Source: Takakia lepidozioides (lineage: Eukaryota > Streptophyta > Takakiopsida > Takakiales > Takakiaceae). From it: a stretch of DNA of 64,000 nt. Below the pieces are notes generated by a model. That model had not been told where the DNA came from. It did no database searches and saw only the letters and a program-made list of their open reading frames with translations. The DNA lies in NCBI GenBank assembly GCA_030704615.1, contig CM060733.1:46684001-46748000 (forward strand), given 5' to 3'. Below, one piece after another: positions 35,927 through 46,744 of this stretch. Position numbers and translations under genes: made by a program. How positions within the stretch are numbered: the first letter of the stretch is position 1; each line of letters starts with the position of its first letter.

Positions 35927-38900
35927 TTGTCAGGAAGTGGTTCGACGACTTCGGCCTTCCCGGTGTACTCTTGTTACCTGCTCTCCACTGCCCACACTCT
36001 TGTGCTCGTTCATGCAATGTCTCTCAACTCCGACGTTGATGTTTTCTACTCCAACGCGCAAGCAGAGTACCTGAGTGTCGTAGCCGACGTGAATGGGCTC
36101 GCCGTAGTTCAAGAAGACTTGTTTTGCGTAACCTTCCGCTTTGAGGCAGGGACTGTACATGTAGTGAGAGAGGTGTATGACAAAGTGGGTAAGGTCAAGG
36201 GCACATGCGTTCAAAAACCACATTTGTTTGGCAGTCAGCGAGAGTGGAGAGTTCCACCAGCAAAGTATCGCGTTCATGGGGATCAAAGACGTCTGTCGGG
36301 AGGTTCCATAGTCATGCCCAGAACAACAGCTTCGGTGGCTCAGGTGCCCAAAACTCTGCCCATCAAAAGAGAAGAGACAACCTCCACCACATTTGTTGAT
36401 ATCTCTGACAGCTCAGAAGAGGACGTGTCGGAGCTCCCACCTCCTCCGAATCAACATCTGCTGGGGGACCCCGATGTGCAAGAAATTGCAAGTGTCATTC
36501 TGAAGTTGCAGTCCTTAAGGGGGTTGCCAGGATGCAAGAGTGATAAGAGAGGCATTGACTGGGATACACTGCGAATCGTTAGAGCAAAATACCTACCGAA
36601 TGAATTCAATGGTGATATCATTTTTGAGCTGCCACCAGTGACATCCTCTGGGGGATTGGCAGGACGAATGGCGGGCATGGACAAGAAGCACGATGGACAT
36701 CCATGCCAGACAAAAACTTCCAATGTATGCAATCCGCATGGCTTGAAGTTCCGTCAATCGATTTGCGTTGGACACCTTCTTGTCCAAATGCTTTTTGCCA
36801 GCACTTCCAAATGGACGGTTCGGCAAACGAGACGGAATGGGAAGATGTCAGCGACAACCCTTTCAAAGTCGGTTGTGCTCCTGCAAGCAGTAGTACTCTC
36901 GTTTGCAAGTTCTGTAAATTGATCCCACAGTGCATCGCAGATTGCAATGCACGTATGTACTACGTGCTTCACAATTGCAGTTACCTCACAAGGGCCTGTA
37001 TCCATTTCGGCATTCATGCACATCCGGTGTCCCGAGGACAGTGCAGAGAGACTATTGATACAATCCGTTCACTGCTTCAACACGAAATTCATAGTGCTCC
37101 TGGTGCATCGCCATCAGCCATTGCTTTGGCCGCAAGCAAAGGATTCTTACAAAAGTATTTGTTTGGGGAATCGCAGGAGTCCACCACTAAATTTGACACT
37201 GCCTCCCTTGACGATGTTCTGTACCATTTCTCAACATTGAATTCTCCGAATGTGCGAAATCAAATCAACATCCTAAGGGGGGGTGCTGCCAACACAGGAT
37301 TTATGGATAACATCCTGGAGTTAAAGCATATAAGTCGATATGACTTCATTCAGGACAGTGTTTTTCCGGGGCAAGGTGCCAGGAAAGTGTACTTATTCGA
37401 GATGTCCACAGTTGGTGAGGGATCTGGAGTTAGTCTGGTGCAAAGAATGCAGCCCGGTGGTGATCTTCAGAAATCCTGGATTATGTTTGATCACGTTAAA
37501 CGTGTGAAGGAATGGATGACCATGGCCTGTCATGTATACGATCCTGCATGCCAGAGAGTGATGACTGTTGTTATTTGTGACATGCAATCGGAGGACACAG
37601 AGTCACAAATTCTTATGTGGAAGTCCCTTGTTAACGTCGTGACAGCTCATGGTGTCCCATATCCAAACTTCACCGGGTTCATGGCTGACAATGCTCAAGC
37701 GAATTGGAATGTTGTCTCTACAGTTTTTGGTTCAGGCGACCCCAAAGTACCAATGGAAGGCCGGGAACGCACTTGCCTCTTTCATTGGAGTCAGTCCCTA
37801 CAACGGCACACAAAGAGTTCCATAAAACTGGAGTTGCGGGAGGAACATATGAGACTATGCCGTCTGTATAAAGATGTCACCTCCGAACAGGAAGCCAACT
37901 CTATATTCCAGACTATTCGAGCATGGTGGTACTCATCTGAGGCAACCAGTCTGGATGGAATCAAAGAACTGGAAGACTGGTTGGGGTTCTGGCACTTCAG
38001 ATATAGACAGTGGGGAGCCTTCATGACAACTGTAAGTTAGTAGCGAATTAGCATGATTTTGCTTTATTCCTTCTCGTCGGGAGATATATCATAGAACGAA
38101 CAGGCCGTCCAATCCAGTTCTTATGCTGCTGTACGTAATCATGATTGTGTTGAATTGCATGCTAAACATGTCACTGGAGGACATTGCCGATATGCCCTCC
38201 TGCAATCTAGTGGAGACTGTGCATAGTAAGTGGATGGCACAATCCGGCAAAAACGGGCGGAACCTCTACATTGCGACTGCAGATGACATGGTCCGAGCTG
38301 TTTCGCAACAAACAAGGTACCGAGACTTCTTGAGGGGACGGGGAGCTGGCAAGGTCCAGATAGGGAAGAGTTGCTACTCAGGGCTGCAAATAGAGCGAAG
38401 CATCCCGCTAAAATGGCGCGTGCTGTAAATGAATTCACAAATGGAACACCTTTGCAGTCCAGGCTCCCACATCTGGAAGGGGAGGAAAGATTCGGTTCGT
38501 GCAAGCGCAAACTTGACACCCCACCAGGATCCGCTGGTGACTCCCATCGGCATGACATGGATAATTACTCAATTCCTCGTGTGCCTGTGCGGCCTCCGAC
38601 ATTCGAATCTGGCAGTCCCTCTGTCGGTACCTGTTCTTTTGTTGTATACAATGCTTCATATCCCTTTGCTCTAGTGCGGGGACAGGGAGAGATGATGTTG
38701 GCGGTGGAAGAGTCTGATTGTGTGGATGCAATTTGGCACATTGGACGGATAGCCCAAGGATCAAAAGTTGGGTGTTTTGTTATTAGGGCATTGTCCTTTG
38801 TGAAGTGCACCAGCAAGATTTCTAGGGGCGGAGGCGGGACTCCTGCCCCGTCTTTCACTGGTTTATTCAAACATTACGGTGCGCGAGAGTCCAGGCCTCA

Positions 38901-39560
38901 CAAGTTATGGTTTTTCCCTGATGACATTCAGCGTTGTGTGATGGGGACTTGCCGGGATTCAGTCCTCAGCAAGCCTCAAATTCCAGCCGTGTGGCCAGTG
39001 AAGTTGGGAACATGTCTGTCGAAGCAAGAAATTGAGATGCTGGAGGATGTCGGGTTTCGTCTTCCAAGAGGCCCGATAGTCATAACACCAATTTCATGTC
39101 GGGGTTCGCAATCTGCATTCCCCCCACGTCCACCACATGGGAACGACTGGCCTACGAAACGAAATGGAAAACCGGTCCGCCGTGTTGAGGCAGGTCCCGA
39201 AAACGAGTGCAAAATTGAGTCAGCAAGAAACCTGCAGTGTCGGGTGACCCAAGTTGTCAATGTCCCCCCTCCAGGCTATGGGCGGGTGTACAGTATGGTG
39301 ACATCGGGTTCTGTTGTTGACGACAAGACTTATGAGGTAAATGTTGGCAATTTTCCAAATTGCACATGTCCGGACTTCCAGAACACTTTATCAAGCTCTA
39401 TTGGAAAGAAACCCAAATTTGTCCCGTGCAAACACCTATAGTACATCTACATTCACAGGATGTTTTGTGATCCTCACCGAGACACGTGCATTCACCAGTG
39501 TACAATGGGTCCCACTGACGTTCATACACTTCTGCAGCGTGATAGGATTACTGAAATGTG
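35927..39560 (+). pseudogene. MULE-like transposase with SWIM zinc finger
   Basis: A frame from 35,927 (ATG at 36,017 also possible) runs through acidic linkers (DISDSSEEDVSELPPPP). After a frame change near 36,690 it continues as a 445-codon frame with VVICDMQSEDTESQILMWKS, FTGFMADNAQANWNVV and RTCLFHWSQSLQRHTK, a D...D and C-x-FHW pattern typical of MULE-type DDE transposases. A GTAAGT donor lies at 38,032. The downstream exon reads LEDIADMPSCNLVETVHSKW, changes frame near 38,362, and ends in a SWIM finger: NCTCPDF...FVPCKHL. A TAG directly follows at 39,439-39,441, with open sequence continuing YIYIHRMFCDPHRD to a TGA near 39,558. Frame breaks make this copy doubtful as an active enzyme. 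Confidence 0.65.
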
Positions 39561-39689
39561 AGGTGTTCAGAAGGAGTTGGATTCTTTGACAATGACTCCA
39601 CTTTGTTCAATGTAATGTTTTTAACATGTTCCATGTCTGTTTTGGCTGAATCTGTTTTCGGTTTGTTTGTATTGGGGTTGGTGGTTTTT

Positions 39690-40405
39690 CCAATTAAGAT
39701 GTCGTTGATGACACCTTAATCCACCCACTTGCACACGCACTGCCTTCGTACCTTTGTTGGATTCATATTTTTTTGGTTATTTGGGTTTTTCGACGAATTG
39801 AAATGTCGCAAAAGGTGGTGGGAAATAAGATGTCGTTGGTGACACCTTAATACCTCCAACCTGCACACGCACCGCCGTGAAAGTTTTGTTCAGGTGGTCG
39901 GAATTAAGATGTCGTTGATGACATCTTAATCCCCCCGACCTGCACATGCACCACCTTGAAAAAAATTTCTGTTGAGGTTGTTGGAATTAAGATGTCGTTG
40001 ACGACACCTTAATCCCCCTTGCACACGCACCGCCTTCAAAGCTTTTCTGGATTCATTCTTTTCTGGTTTTTTGCGTTTTTCCATGAACTGTCATATCGCA
40101 ACAGGTTCTGGGAATTAAGATGTCGTTGACGACAGTTTAATCGCCCCGACCTGCACACGCACCGCCTTCAAAGTTTTGTTGGATTTCTGTTTTTTCCATT
40201 TTTGGGCCATAATCTGAAAAGACATGTGGCATCAGCTGGTGGGATTTAAGATGTCGTTGATGACACCTTAATCGCCGCGACCTGCATAGGTGTCGGCTTG
40301 AAAGTTTTGTTGGATTAAAATTTTCTGGTTTTTTGGGATTTTCCATGAAATATTTGTGGCAATAGAAGGTGGGAATTAAGATGTCGTTGACAACACCTTA
40401 ATCCC
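39690..40405. repeat. Second palindrome array, about 7 units, downstream of the transposase
   Basis: Copies start near 39,694, 39,825, 39,902, 39,986, 40,112, 40,243 and 40,373, spaced 77-131 bp. They share the arms of the main array but nearly always have the TG centre, and the spacers (CACACGCACCGCCTTCAAAG, TTTTCTGG) differ from those of the main array. The two arrays therefore expanded separately around one conserved palindrome. Confidence 0.85.
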
Positions 40406-40729
40406 CCCCTCCACCTGGACACACACCGCCTTCAAAGTTGTTTTGGACTCAATTTTTTGGGTTCATTGTTTTTGGAGAAATTTTTTTGCGATTTTGTTTT
40501 GTCTTCCACTTCTCATGTTCTATCCTCCTCCCTCCTCTGCAGCCCCACCCCCATCAAAAGAGTCCATAGGTAACTCAAATTTAAACCTGTATGTAATTGC
40601 CTTGTAACTTCAGCAGTTTCCTTCAAGATCCCTCAAAGTACGTACTGCCAGGATCAGCCTACAAATCTGAAATTCAAGACACACTCGAGATGCAATTGCT
40701 CCACGTCAAACAAAAACGAAGTCATGGTT
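40406..40729. other. Non-coding spacer near the right end of the large transposon
   Basis: T-rich and C-rich stretches without an ORF of note or a palindrome. It links the second palindrome array to the right subterminal repeats. Confidence 0.5.
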
Positions 40730-41020
40730 CATCCATTTCGCTCATTTCTCATCCAATAGTCATCCACCATTCATCTTTTCCACTTTTCATTCATCCGTCG
40801 GCTTTTTCATCGCACATTCATACCATACCGTCGTCATGGAGCTTGGATTGTCCCGGTGGATGGGGTGTGTATGAGTCCGTGCATTGTAGTTTTTGTCCAC
40901 GGCAATAGGCTCTCTTCTTCCCTCGGTTGTAGGCTCTCATTCACTAATCTGCTCACGCTTTAGGGATTCTGCTCACGTTTTCCACTTTAAGCGTGAGCGT
41001 GCTCACGTGAGCTGCTTGCA
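40730..41020. repeat. Right terminal and subterminal region of the large transposon
   Basis: This region carries CATTCATC/TCATCC repeats and then several CTGCTCAC/GCTCACG words up to the junction with gypsy reverse-transcriptase coding sequence at 41,036. It is the inverted counterpart of 27,957-28,180. Confidence 0.6.
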
Positions 41021-41035
41021 CGGTAGCTGCCCTCC

Positions 41036-42362
41036 AAGATTTCAAGGATGTCTTCGAGAAGAAAAATGCTGACATGTTGCCAGAACATCGACCTTATAAT
41101 AGTGCAATTGAATTTCAAGAAGGCCAACTTGGAGCTTCGGCTGCTCACCGGGACATAACGGTCCCCCTTCGCTCTCCCAAAAGACCCTCCACCAATTTGG
41201 GCCTAGTGGGAATTCCCTTTGGTAGATGGCAGTCCGGAACAGCTCCCCACTCTTTGGTTGCTTTCCGGCTTGCTCGCTTACTCACTATTTTTTGGTCACC
41301 AACGGGCTTGCACCGTTCTCGGGGTTACTACTCCCCTTTATATACTTCTGTAACTGTCCGCGGGGGTTTCACAAACAACCATGCCTTTTTATGGCGAACC
41401 ACCACGAAGACCCTCGACTCCCGGTGATGAGTCGCGGTGAGTCTTGGCCCACTCACCACGGCCCCATTGGACCGTGATGAGTCCCAAGACTCCCCACGAC
41501 TCCCTCCTCGAGGTCTCCACCCCATGGTGAGTCTTATGCCACCCCTACTAAGTCCCGCTAAGCTACCACCACCCCTTGTGGAGCCACCCCCACCGCAACC
41601 CGGTGTGCGAGGCTCCACCTAGTGAGCGCCTCCGCCTCCTTGAGTGCCTTGGGCACTCAAGGGTGCTTCAGCCCCCGCACCTATCGCTGCTACTGCCCCC
41701 ACCACAGGGGCAGCCCCTCCCATGTCCCGACCCCCTGCCCTCAAGGCAAAGGGCCGCAACAGTGCGGGGCTCCACCTAGTGAGCGCCTCCCCCTCCTTGA
41801 GTGCCTTGGGCACAAAACTGGCGGGGTCTATGGACACAAGGCTACGGCGTCTTATGAGTACATTCTCTCTCTCTCTCTACCATTCGGCCCGATCTACAAT
41901 TTATCTCAGATGGAGCTAGATGCTTTACGCGAATACATTGATGAAAATTTGTCAAAAAATTTCATTCGACATTCGAAATCACCCGCGGGAGTACCTATCT
42001 TATTTGTAAAGAAGAAGTACGGACGTTACGCATGTGTGTGGACTATCGTGGGCTCAACAAAGTCATTATAAAAAATCGTTACCCACTACCGCTGATTTTC
42101 GGACTCCTCGAACAATTTGGACGAGCAAATTTTTTCACATAGATCGACTTGAGAGGAGCTTCCAACCTTGTACGAATAAAAGAAGGAGACGAATGGAAGA
42201 CTGCTTTTCGCACAAGGTACGGACATTTTGAATACAATGTTATGCTTTTCGGTCTTACAAATGCTCCAGCAATTTTCAACACATGATTAATGACATTTTT
42301 CGAGAATTTTTAGATGACATTGTAATCATTTATTTGGACGACATTTTGATTTTCACAGAATA
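41036..42362 (+). mobile_element. Gypsy element 1 resumed: reverse transcriptase (broken)
   Basis: Coding resumes with LQDFKDVFEKKNADMLPEHR, is split by an LTR-like insertion (41,117-41,877), and continues [35 protein letters not shown], then in shifted frames [10 protein letters not shown] and IIYLDDILIF, the YLDD catalytic box. It stops at about 42,362, where CACTA-related sequence begins. RNase H and integrase are absent. Confidence 0.75.
41117..41877 (+). repeat. LTR-like insertion plus dispersed tail inside gypsy reverse transcriptase
   Basis: About 690 bp match, in inverted orientation, the sequence at 52,400-53,060. Shared words include GGGCCTAGTGG, TTCCCTTTGG, ACCGTTCTCGGGGTTACTAC, a TATA-like stretch at about 41,335 and GTTTCACAAACAACC. 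A CTCCACCTAGTGAGCGCCTC block occurs twice inside. It looks like a solo LTR. The last 65 bp (41,812-41,877) are the dispersed tail (GACACAAGGCTACGGC, CTTATGAGTAC) followed by (TC)n. Confidence 0.55.
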
Positions 42363-42389
42363 ACACCATTTTAACTAATTTTGGACTTC

Positions 42390-45300
42390 CCCTTATACGA
42401 TGGGAGCGTTCACAGCCGATTGACCGCCACATTGATGTTGCTCAATTGCTGCGCCACTCATAGATGTACCAACGCATTTGTGGATGAGTTATTTTCATTG
42501 TTGAGGCTGGAGATTTTTCCCAAACAGAACACCTTGCCCAAATCGCAGTATGAGGCCAAAAATATGATCGCCATCATGGGTCTAGGATACAAACAGATCC
42601 ATGCCTGTGAGCGTGGATGTGTATTGTTTCATGGAGACCTCGAAAAGGCTGCAAATTGCCCCAAGTGCCACAGTCCCCAATACATGAACGGCCGTGGGAA
42701 GGTGCCCAAGAAGGTGTTGCGACACTTTCCTCTCATACCTAGATTGAAATGGATGTTCCGAGCTAAGACGCTCGCAGAGCTCATGAAGTGGCACAACAAT
42801 CATAGAAGTGCAGATGGCATGGTCCGGCATGCTGTAGACAGTAAGGCTTGGTGCCATATTGACAACACATGGCCGGATTTTGCTTCAGATCCAAGAAATC
42901 TGCGTCTTGGATTGGCACTGGATGGGGTCAATCCTTATGGCACAAAATCCGCTTCTTGGTCCACCTGGCCCATCATGGTGCTCAATTATAATTTGCCTCC
43001 ATGGTTGGTAACGAAGAATTTTTTTGTCATGTTAACACTCCTCATTCCTGGAAAGGAATCTGTGACAAGTGAAAATGTGGATGTTTACCTGCAACCACTT
43101 GTGGAGGAGCTAGCGACATTGTGGGTGGGAGTTGCAGCCGTGGATGTGGCAGCCATTGAAGGAGAGCCGGCATTTACCATGCGTGCAGTCCTCATGGTCC
43201 ATACATGACTTCCCCACCTATGGCTTGTTATCAGGTCAGGTTCTCCAAGGGTACATTGCTTGTCCAGCATGTGGACCTCAAGTCGATTCCAGATATTCCC
43301 CAGCTTACAAGAAATTGATATTCCAGGGGCATCGACGCTATCTTCCCCACAATCATGCCTATAGAAGATCCAGACTTTTTAATGGGGCGCGAGACATGAG
43401 ACCTGCTCCACATACAGTGACAGCCACCGAAATCAAGGACCGTGCACGACATTACAAACAATGGATTGATGATGGTGGGACTATAGGCGCACAGAACGAT
43501 CCCTCCAGGCTCCATGGCGTTAAACGACTGTCCATTTTGTTTGACTTGCCTTACTGGGAGATGCGATTACCACACCTGTGTTTTGGGAACATAACAGTGC
43601 ATTGGTTTTCATTGTGCATGATTGTTTGTCTACTGAACCTGTGCTATTAACATCATTCATGACTGCATTGCAATGTACCTCATTTGTTAGACCACATGGT
43701 GCAACATCTTCTCATCCGCCACACTTTTGATACCATGCATTGCGAGAAGAACGTGACGGAGAACATAATCAAGACTCTTTTTGGCGAAAAGGACACGATG
43801 AAAGTTTGCCGCAATCTGGAATTGCAGGGCATTCGAAAGCCTCTTTGGTTACGACGCCATCCCAGCAGAGTGGATACATTGGTAATGCCTGATGCGCCAT
43901 ATGTGCTCACAAAACCAGAGTAGCGGGTGTTCTTGGAGATTATCACGAATGTGAAAGTACCCACTGGCTATGCCTCTGCTTTCAAAAAGCATGTGGTCAA
44001 ACAAAAGTTGAGCCAATTGAAGTCACATGAGTATCATGTGCTCGTGCAACAAATCCTCCCACTTGCTCTACGTGGGTTGATGGCGCCTGGGGTTCGCAAT
44101 GCCATACTAAGAGTGTCTCGTGTCTTTCGCAAGCTTTGTGCAAAATTCATTGATCCCACCGAGCATGAGGAATTGAAGAAGGAGGTGGCAGTGACTCTTT
44201 GTCTTCTGGAGAAAGAGTTCCCACCCTCCTTTTTTGATGTTATGACACATTTACTTATCCACTTGGTGGATGAGCTGGATTTGTGTGGACCTGTAGCTTC
44301 TCGGTGGATGTACCCGGTGGAGAGAGCAATGAAGGATTTTAAAGGGTATGTGTAAAACTTGGCGAAGCCTGAGGGCAGTATGGCGGAGGGTTACGTGTTT
44401 GACGAGGCATTGGGATTTTGTACAGAGTACTTGTCTTCTGTTGATGCTACTAGGCGGAGAGTGTGGGATGCAAGAGAGGAGGAATCAGTGTCGGGCTGGG
44501 TGTTGGAAGGAGTTGGTCGACCACGGAGGTGGACCCTCAAATTGTTGCAGCTTGTCCACGACTACGTCATTCACAACCATCCCAGTTTGAGCATTATGTT
44601 GGGGTAAGTGGCAAACGTGAGTGCATGTCACAGCTTCTGGCACCTGCTATGTGTTCCCCATGCCTTGTATAGGTGTGTGTGCAGTAGTGCTTCCATCGGC
44701 TGCAGGGGTTGCACTAGATAAAGTGATGTGGTTGTGCGTGTGTTGGCAGGTCCTATGAGGTGGAGAAATCCAAGTTGGAGACTGAAAATGTTGCTAACCA
44801 GAACAGGATCCGCGCTCTCCCTCACTTTGCAGAATGGCTGGTAACAGCAGTCCGCCAGCATGTGTCAAGTGTTGCCAACCATGCTACTGATTCAGCCTGC
44901 AAGGAATTGTTGGACATGTCCAAACCCCCATTATTAATCACAACATCATACAAGAGCATGTCGGCTTATGGAAACCACTTCAAGGTTACTTCAGATGGAC
45001 TCAATGGCCCCTTTGTGACATATGACTCGGGGGTCTCTACTGTTTTCCAGCATGACTGTACTTGCATTTCAGGTGAGCAGGTGGTGGAAAGTGTACGATA
45101 TGTGGGTGTCATAAAGGAGATTTTAGAATTGGATTATGGCTCCACACACACCACGGTGCTATTGTGTTCATGGGTACGTGCATGACGTGTGGGCTCTCAG
45201 CCTGTGTCAATGAAGCAGGATGACTTTGGCTTCACATTGGTGAATTTCTCCCACTTGTTGCCTCCACTTGAACAGCCTTTTGTGCTCCCATCACAGGTCT

Positions 45301-45630
45301 AGCAAGTTTTTTTCTCTGAGTGTGTGAATGAACCGAGATGGAACGTGGTGCTGGAAAAAAACCCCAGGTCACGCAGGGCTGTTTGTGATGTGAGCATTTG
45401 CAACGATGATATTGCAAGTGTATCAGGCCTCTTAGCCCCCAATCACATTGAAGAGACCAATGTTGCTGGTGATAGGGTGGGCCAGACCATCCAATTGACA
45501 CCTGAAGAGGTTGCTTCACTTTACAGAGACGTGCAATCTGAGGAAGCACATCCATGTCCCACGGAGGATAGTTGCGATGGAGATTCAGAGTCCAGTGATG
45601 AGGAGTTGGTTGATGTGGACGTGTACTAGT
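42390..45630 (+). pseudogene. CACTA (En/Spm) transposase, TNP2/Transposase_21 type, decayed
   Basis: Frames in order give LGLALDGVNPYGTKSASWST and NLPPWLVTKNFFVMLTLLIP, then, shifted, HDFPTYGLLSGQ and IACPACG. Next come RHTFDTMHCEKNVTENIIKT, then the DUF4218-like LLIHLVDELDLCGPVASRWM and NLAKPEGSMAEGYVFDEALG, then a DUF4216-like tail (VRYVGVIKEILELDYGS). These are hallmarks of CACTA transposases. Breaks: a frameshift near 43,190, a TAG at 43,921-43,923, a TAA at 44,353-44,355 and others. No CACTA termini were identified, so the limits are those of the coding traces. Confidence 0.75.
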
Positions 45631-45639
45631 ACCTGGAAT

Positions 45640-46740
45640 GAGGTATGACTTTTCCCCCCAACTGCCTTTCTCTATCTCAAGTATATGAAGGGTGCTAATG
45701 GGCAAAATTCAACATGTAATCCTGGTTGATTCATGAATAATGTGGGCTTCGTAAGACTGGCACTAAGGGTTGCCCTTGGGGGTGTCCTTTTTGCAGGGTG
45801 TTGGAGGTGTCCAACTTACATGGCGTGTATGTCTGGCAACGTGACATGACATTTATGTCACTATAGACTTTTGAATGGCATGCAGATTTACACATCAGTT
45901 CTGCCTTTGGGTACATTGTTGACAGAATGGAACAATGACAAAGTGCATGTGCCTTCCAGTTTACATTACATTATTGCCCCAGTGATTTTGTGGGTCTTAT
46001 ATTGGGCAGGCTCGTGTTTATAGACCATTGAATACCAGTGGAGTGCTTTTAAGATTGGTCCCTACATGTTTGCATTTTTCCCCAAAAGAATCCGGCAATC
46101 TACGTAGATGATGCTCTGGCTGGTTGAATGGGTTCTTTGCGCAGATGCATTTTATGGGCAGTTTCTCTCATGCCCCAGATATAACACCATGTGACTCACT
46201 TGTAGAGTCCCCCATCTATGAATGGCTCAAGCAGGGTGCAGTACATTCAGCAATACAATGTTGCTGCCCTGCAGGTGTTCCATGCCTTGCACCACATCAT
46301 TATTCACTGATGTCATCCTGTTGCTGTTCTAGCTTGGGGCAGGTCATTGGGGATATATACATTAGAGAGAACAACATGAGCTGTTATCTCAGTTGTTTTA
46401 TCATAGAAGAAGCTGAATTCATGGGCTCTCCCATTCTTAGAACACCCCCCATGGCAAACTTAATATAATTTTATCAATCAAACCCAATGGAATGTATGGC
46501 AATTGCAATAGCACGACACCTATTGTAGCCTTCGACCAGTTTGTACTGGTAGAGCAGCCCCTACCACCACCGGCTCCATGTGTAAATGGTTATATGTCAA
46601 TGTTCACTGTGGAACCTAGCATGGATACACGAAAATCTGCAAGCTTAATTTTGTTTTCAAGAGATCTCCCTGGAATGTATGACATAAGCGATTGAGAGGA
46701 ACCCGGCCTTCTACTATGAGGCTCACCTTCGCAAGAGTAC
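45640..46740. other. No supported gene
   Basis: Short unconnected ORFs on both strands without motifs. It may be the non-coding 3' part of the CACTA element or an unrelated insertion. It ends where gypsy integrase traces begin on the minus strand. Confidence 0.5.
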
Positions 46741-46744
46741 TTGA

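Larger units (their letters stand above)
27957..41020. mobile_element. Large (about 13 kb) MULE-like DNA transposon with transposase and methyltransferase cargo
   Basis: It interrupts gypsy element 1 between protease and reverse transcriptase. Both ends contain the same motifs in opposite orientation: repeated GTGAGCAG/CTGCTCAC within the outer 60 bp, a GCCTAYAACCG word, and further in an array of GATGAATG (28,095-28,175) facing CATTCATC (40,730-40,835). Inside are a SWIM-finger transposase (plus, 35,889-39,560), a multi-exon ParB/methyltransferase gene (minus, 28,439-35,692) and two groups of palindromic repeats. Exact ends and target-site duplication are unresolved, because the flanking gypsy sequences do not abut cleanly. 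MULE-like is inferred from the SWIM finger and the C-x-FHW pattern of the transposase. Confidence 0.65.

Noticed and set aside
28439-39560. Nuclear genetic code with TAG as glutamine
   Set aside because: The kinase ends in TAG, and the adjacent elements also contain TAA and TGA breaks with frameshifts, so decay is simpler. The TAG excess in the large transposon is reported only as a finding.
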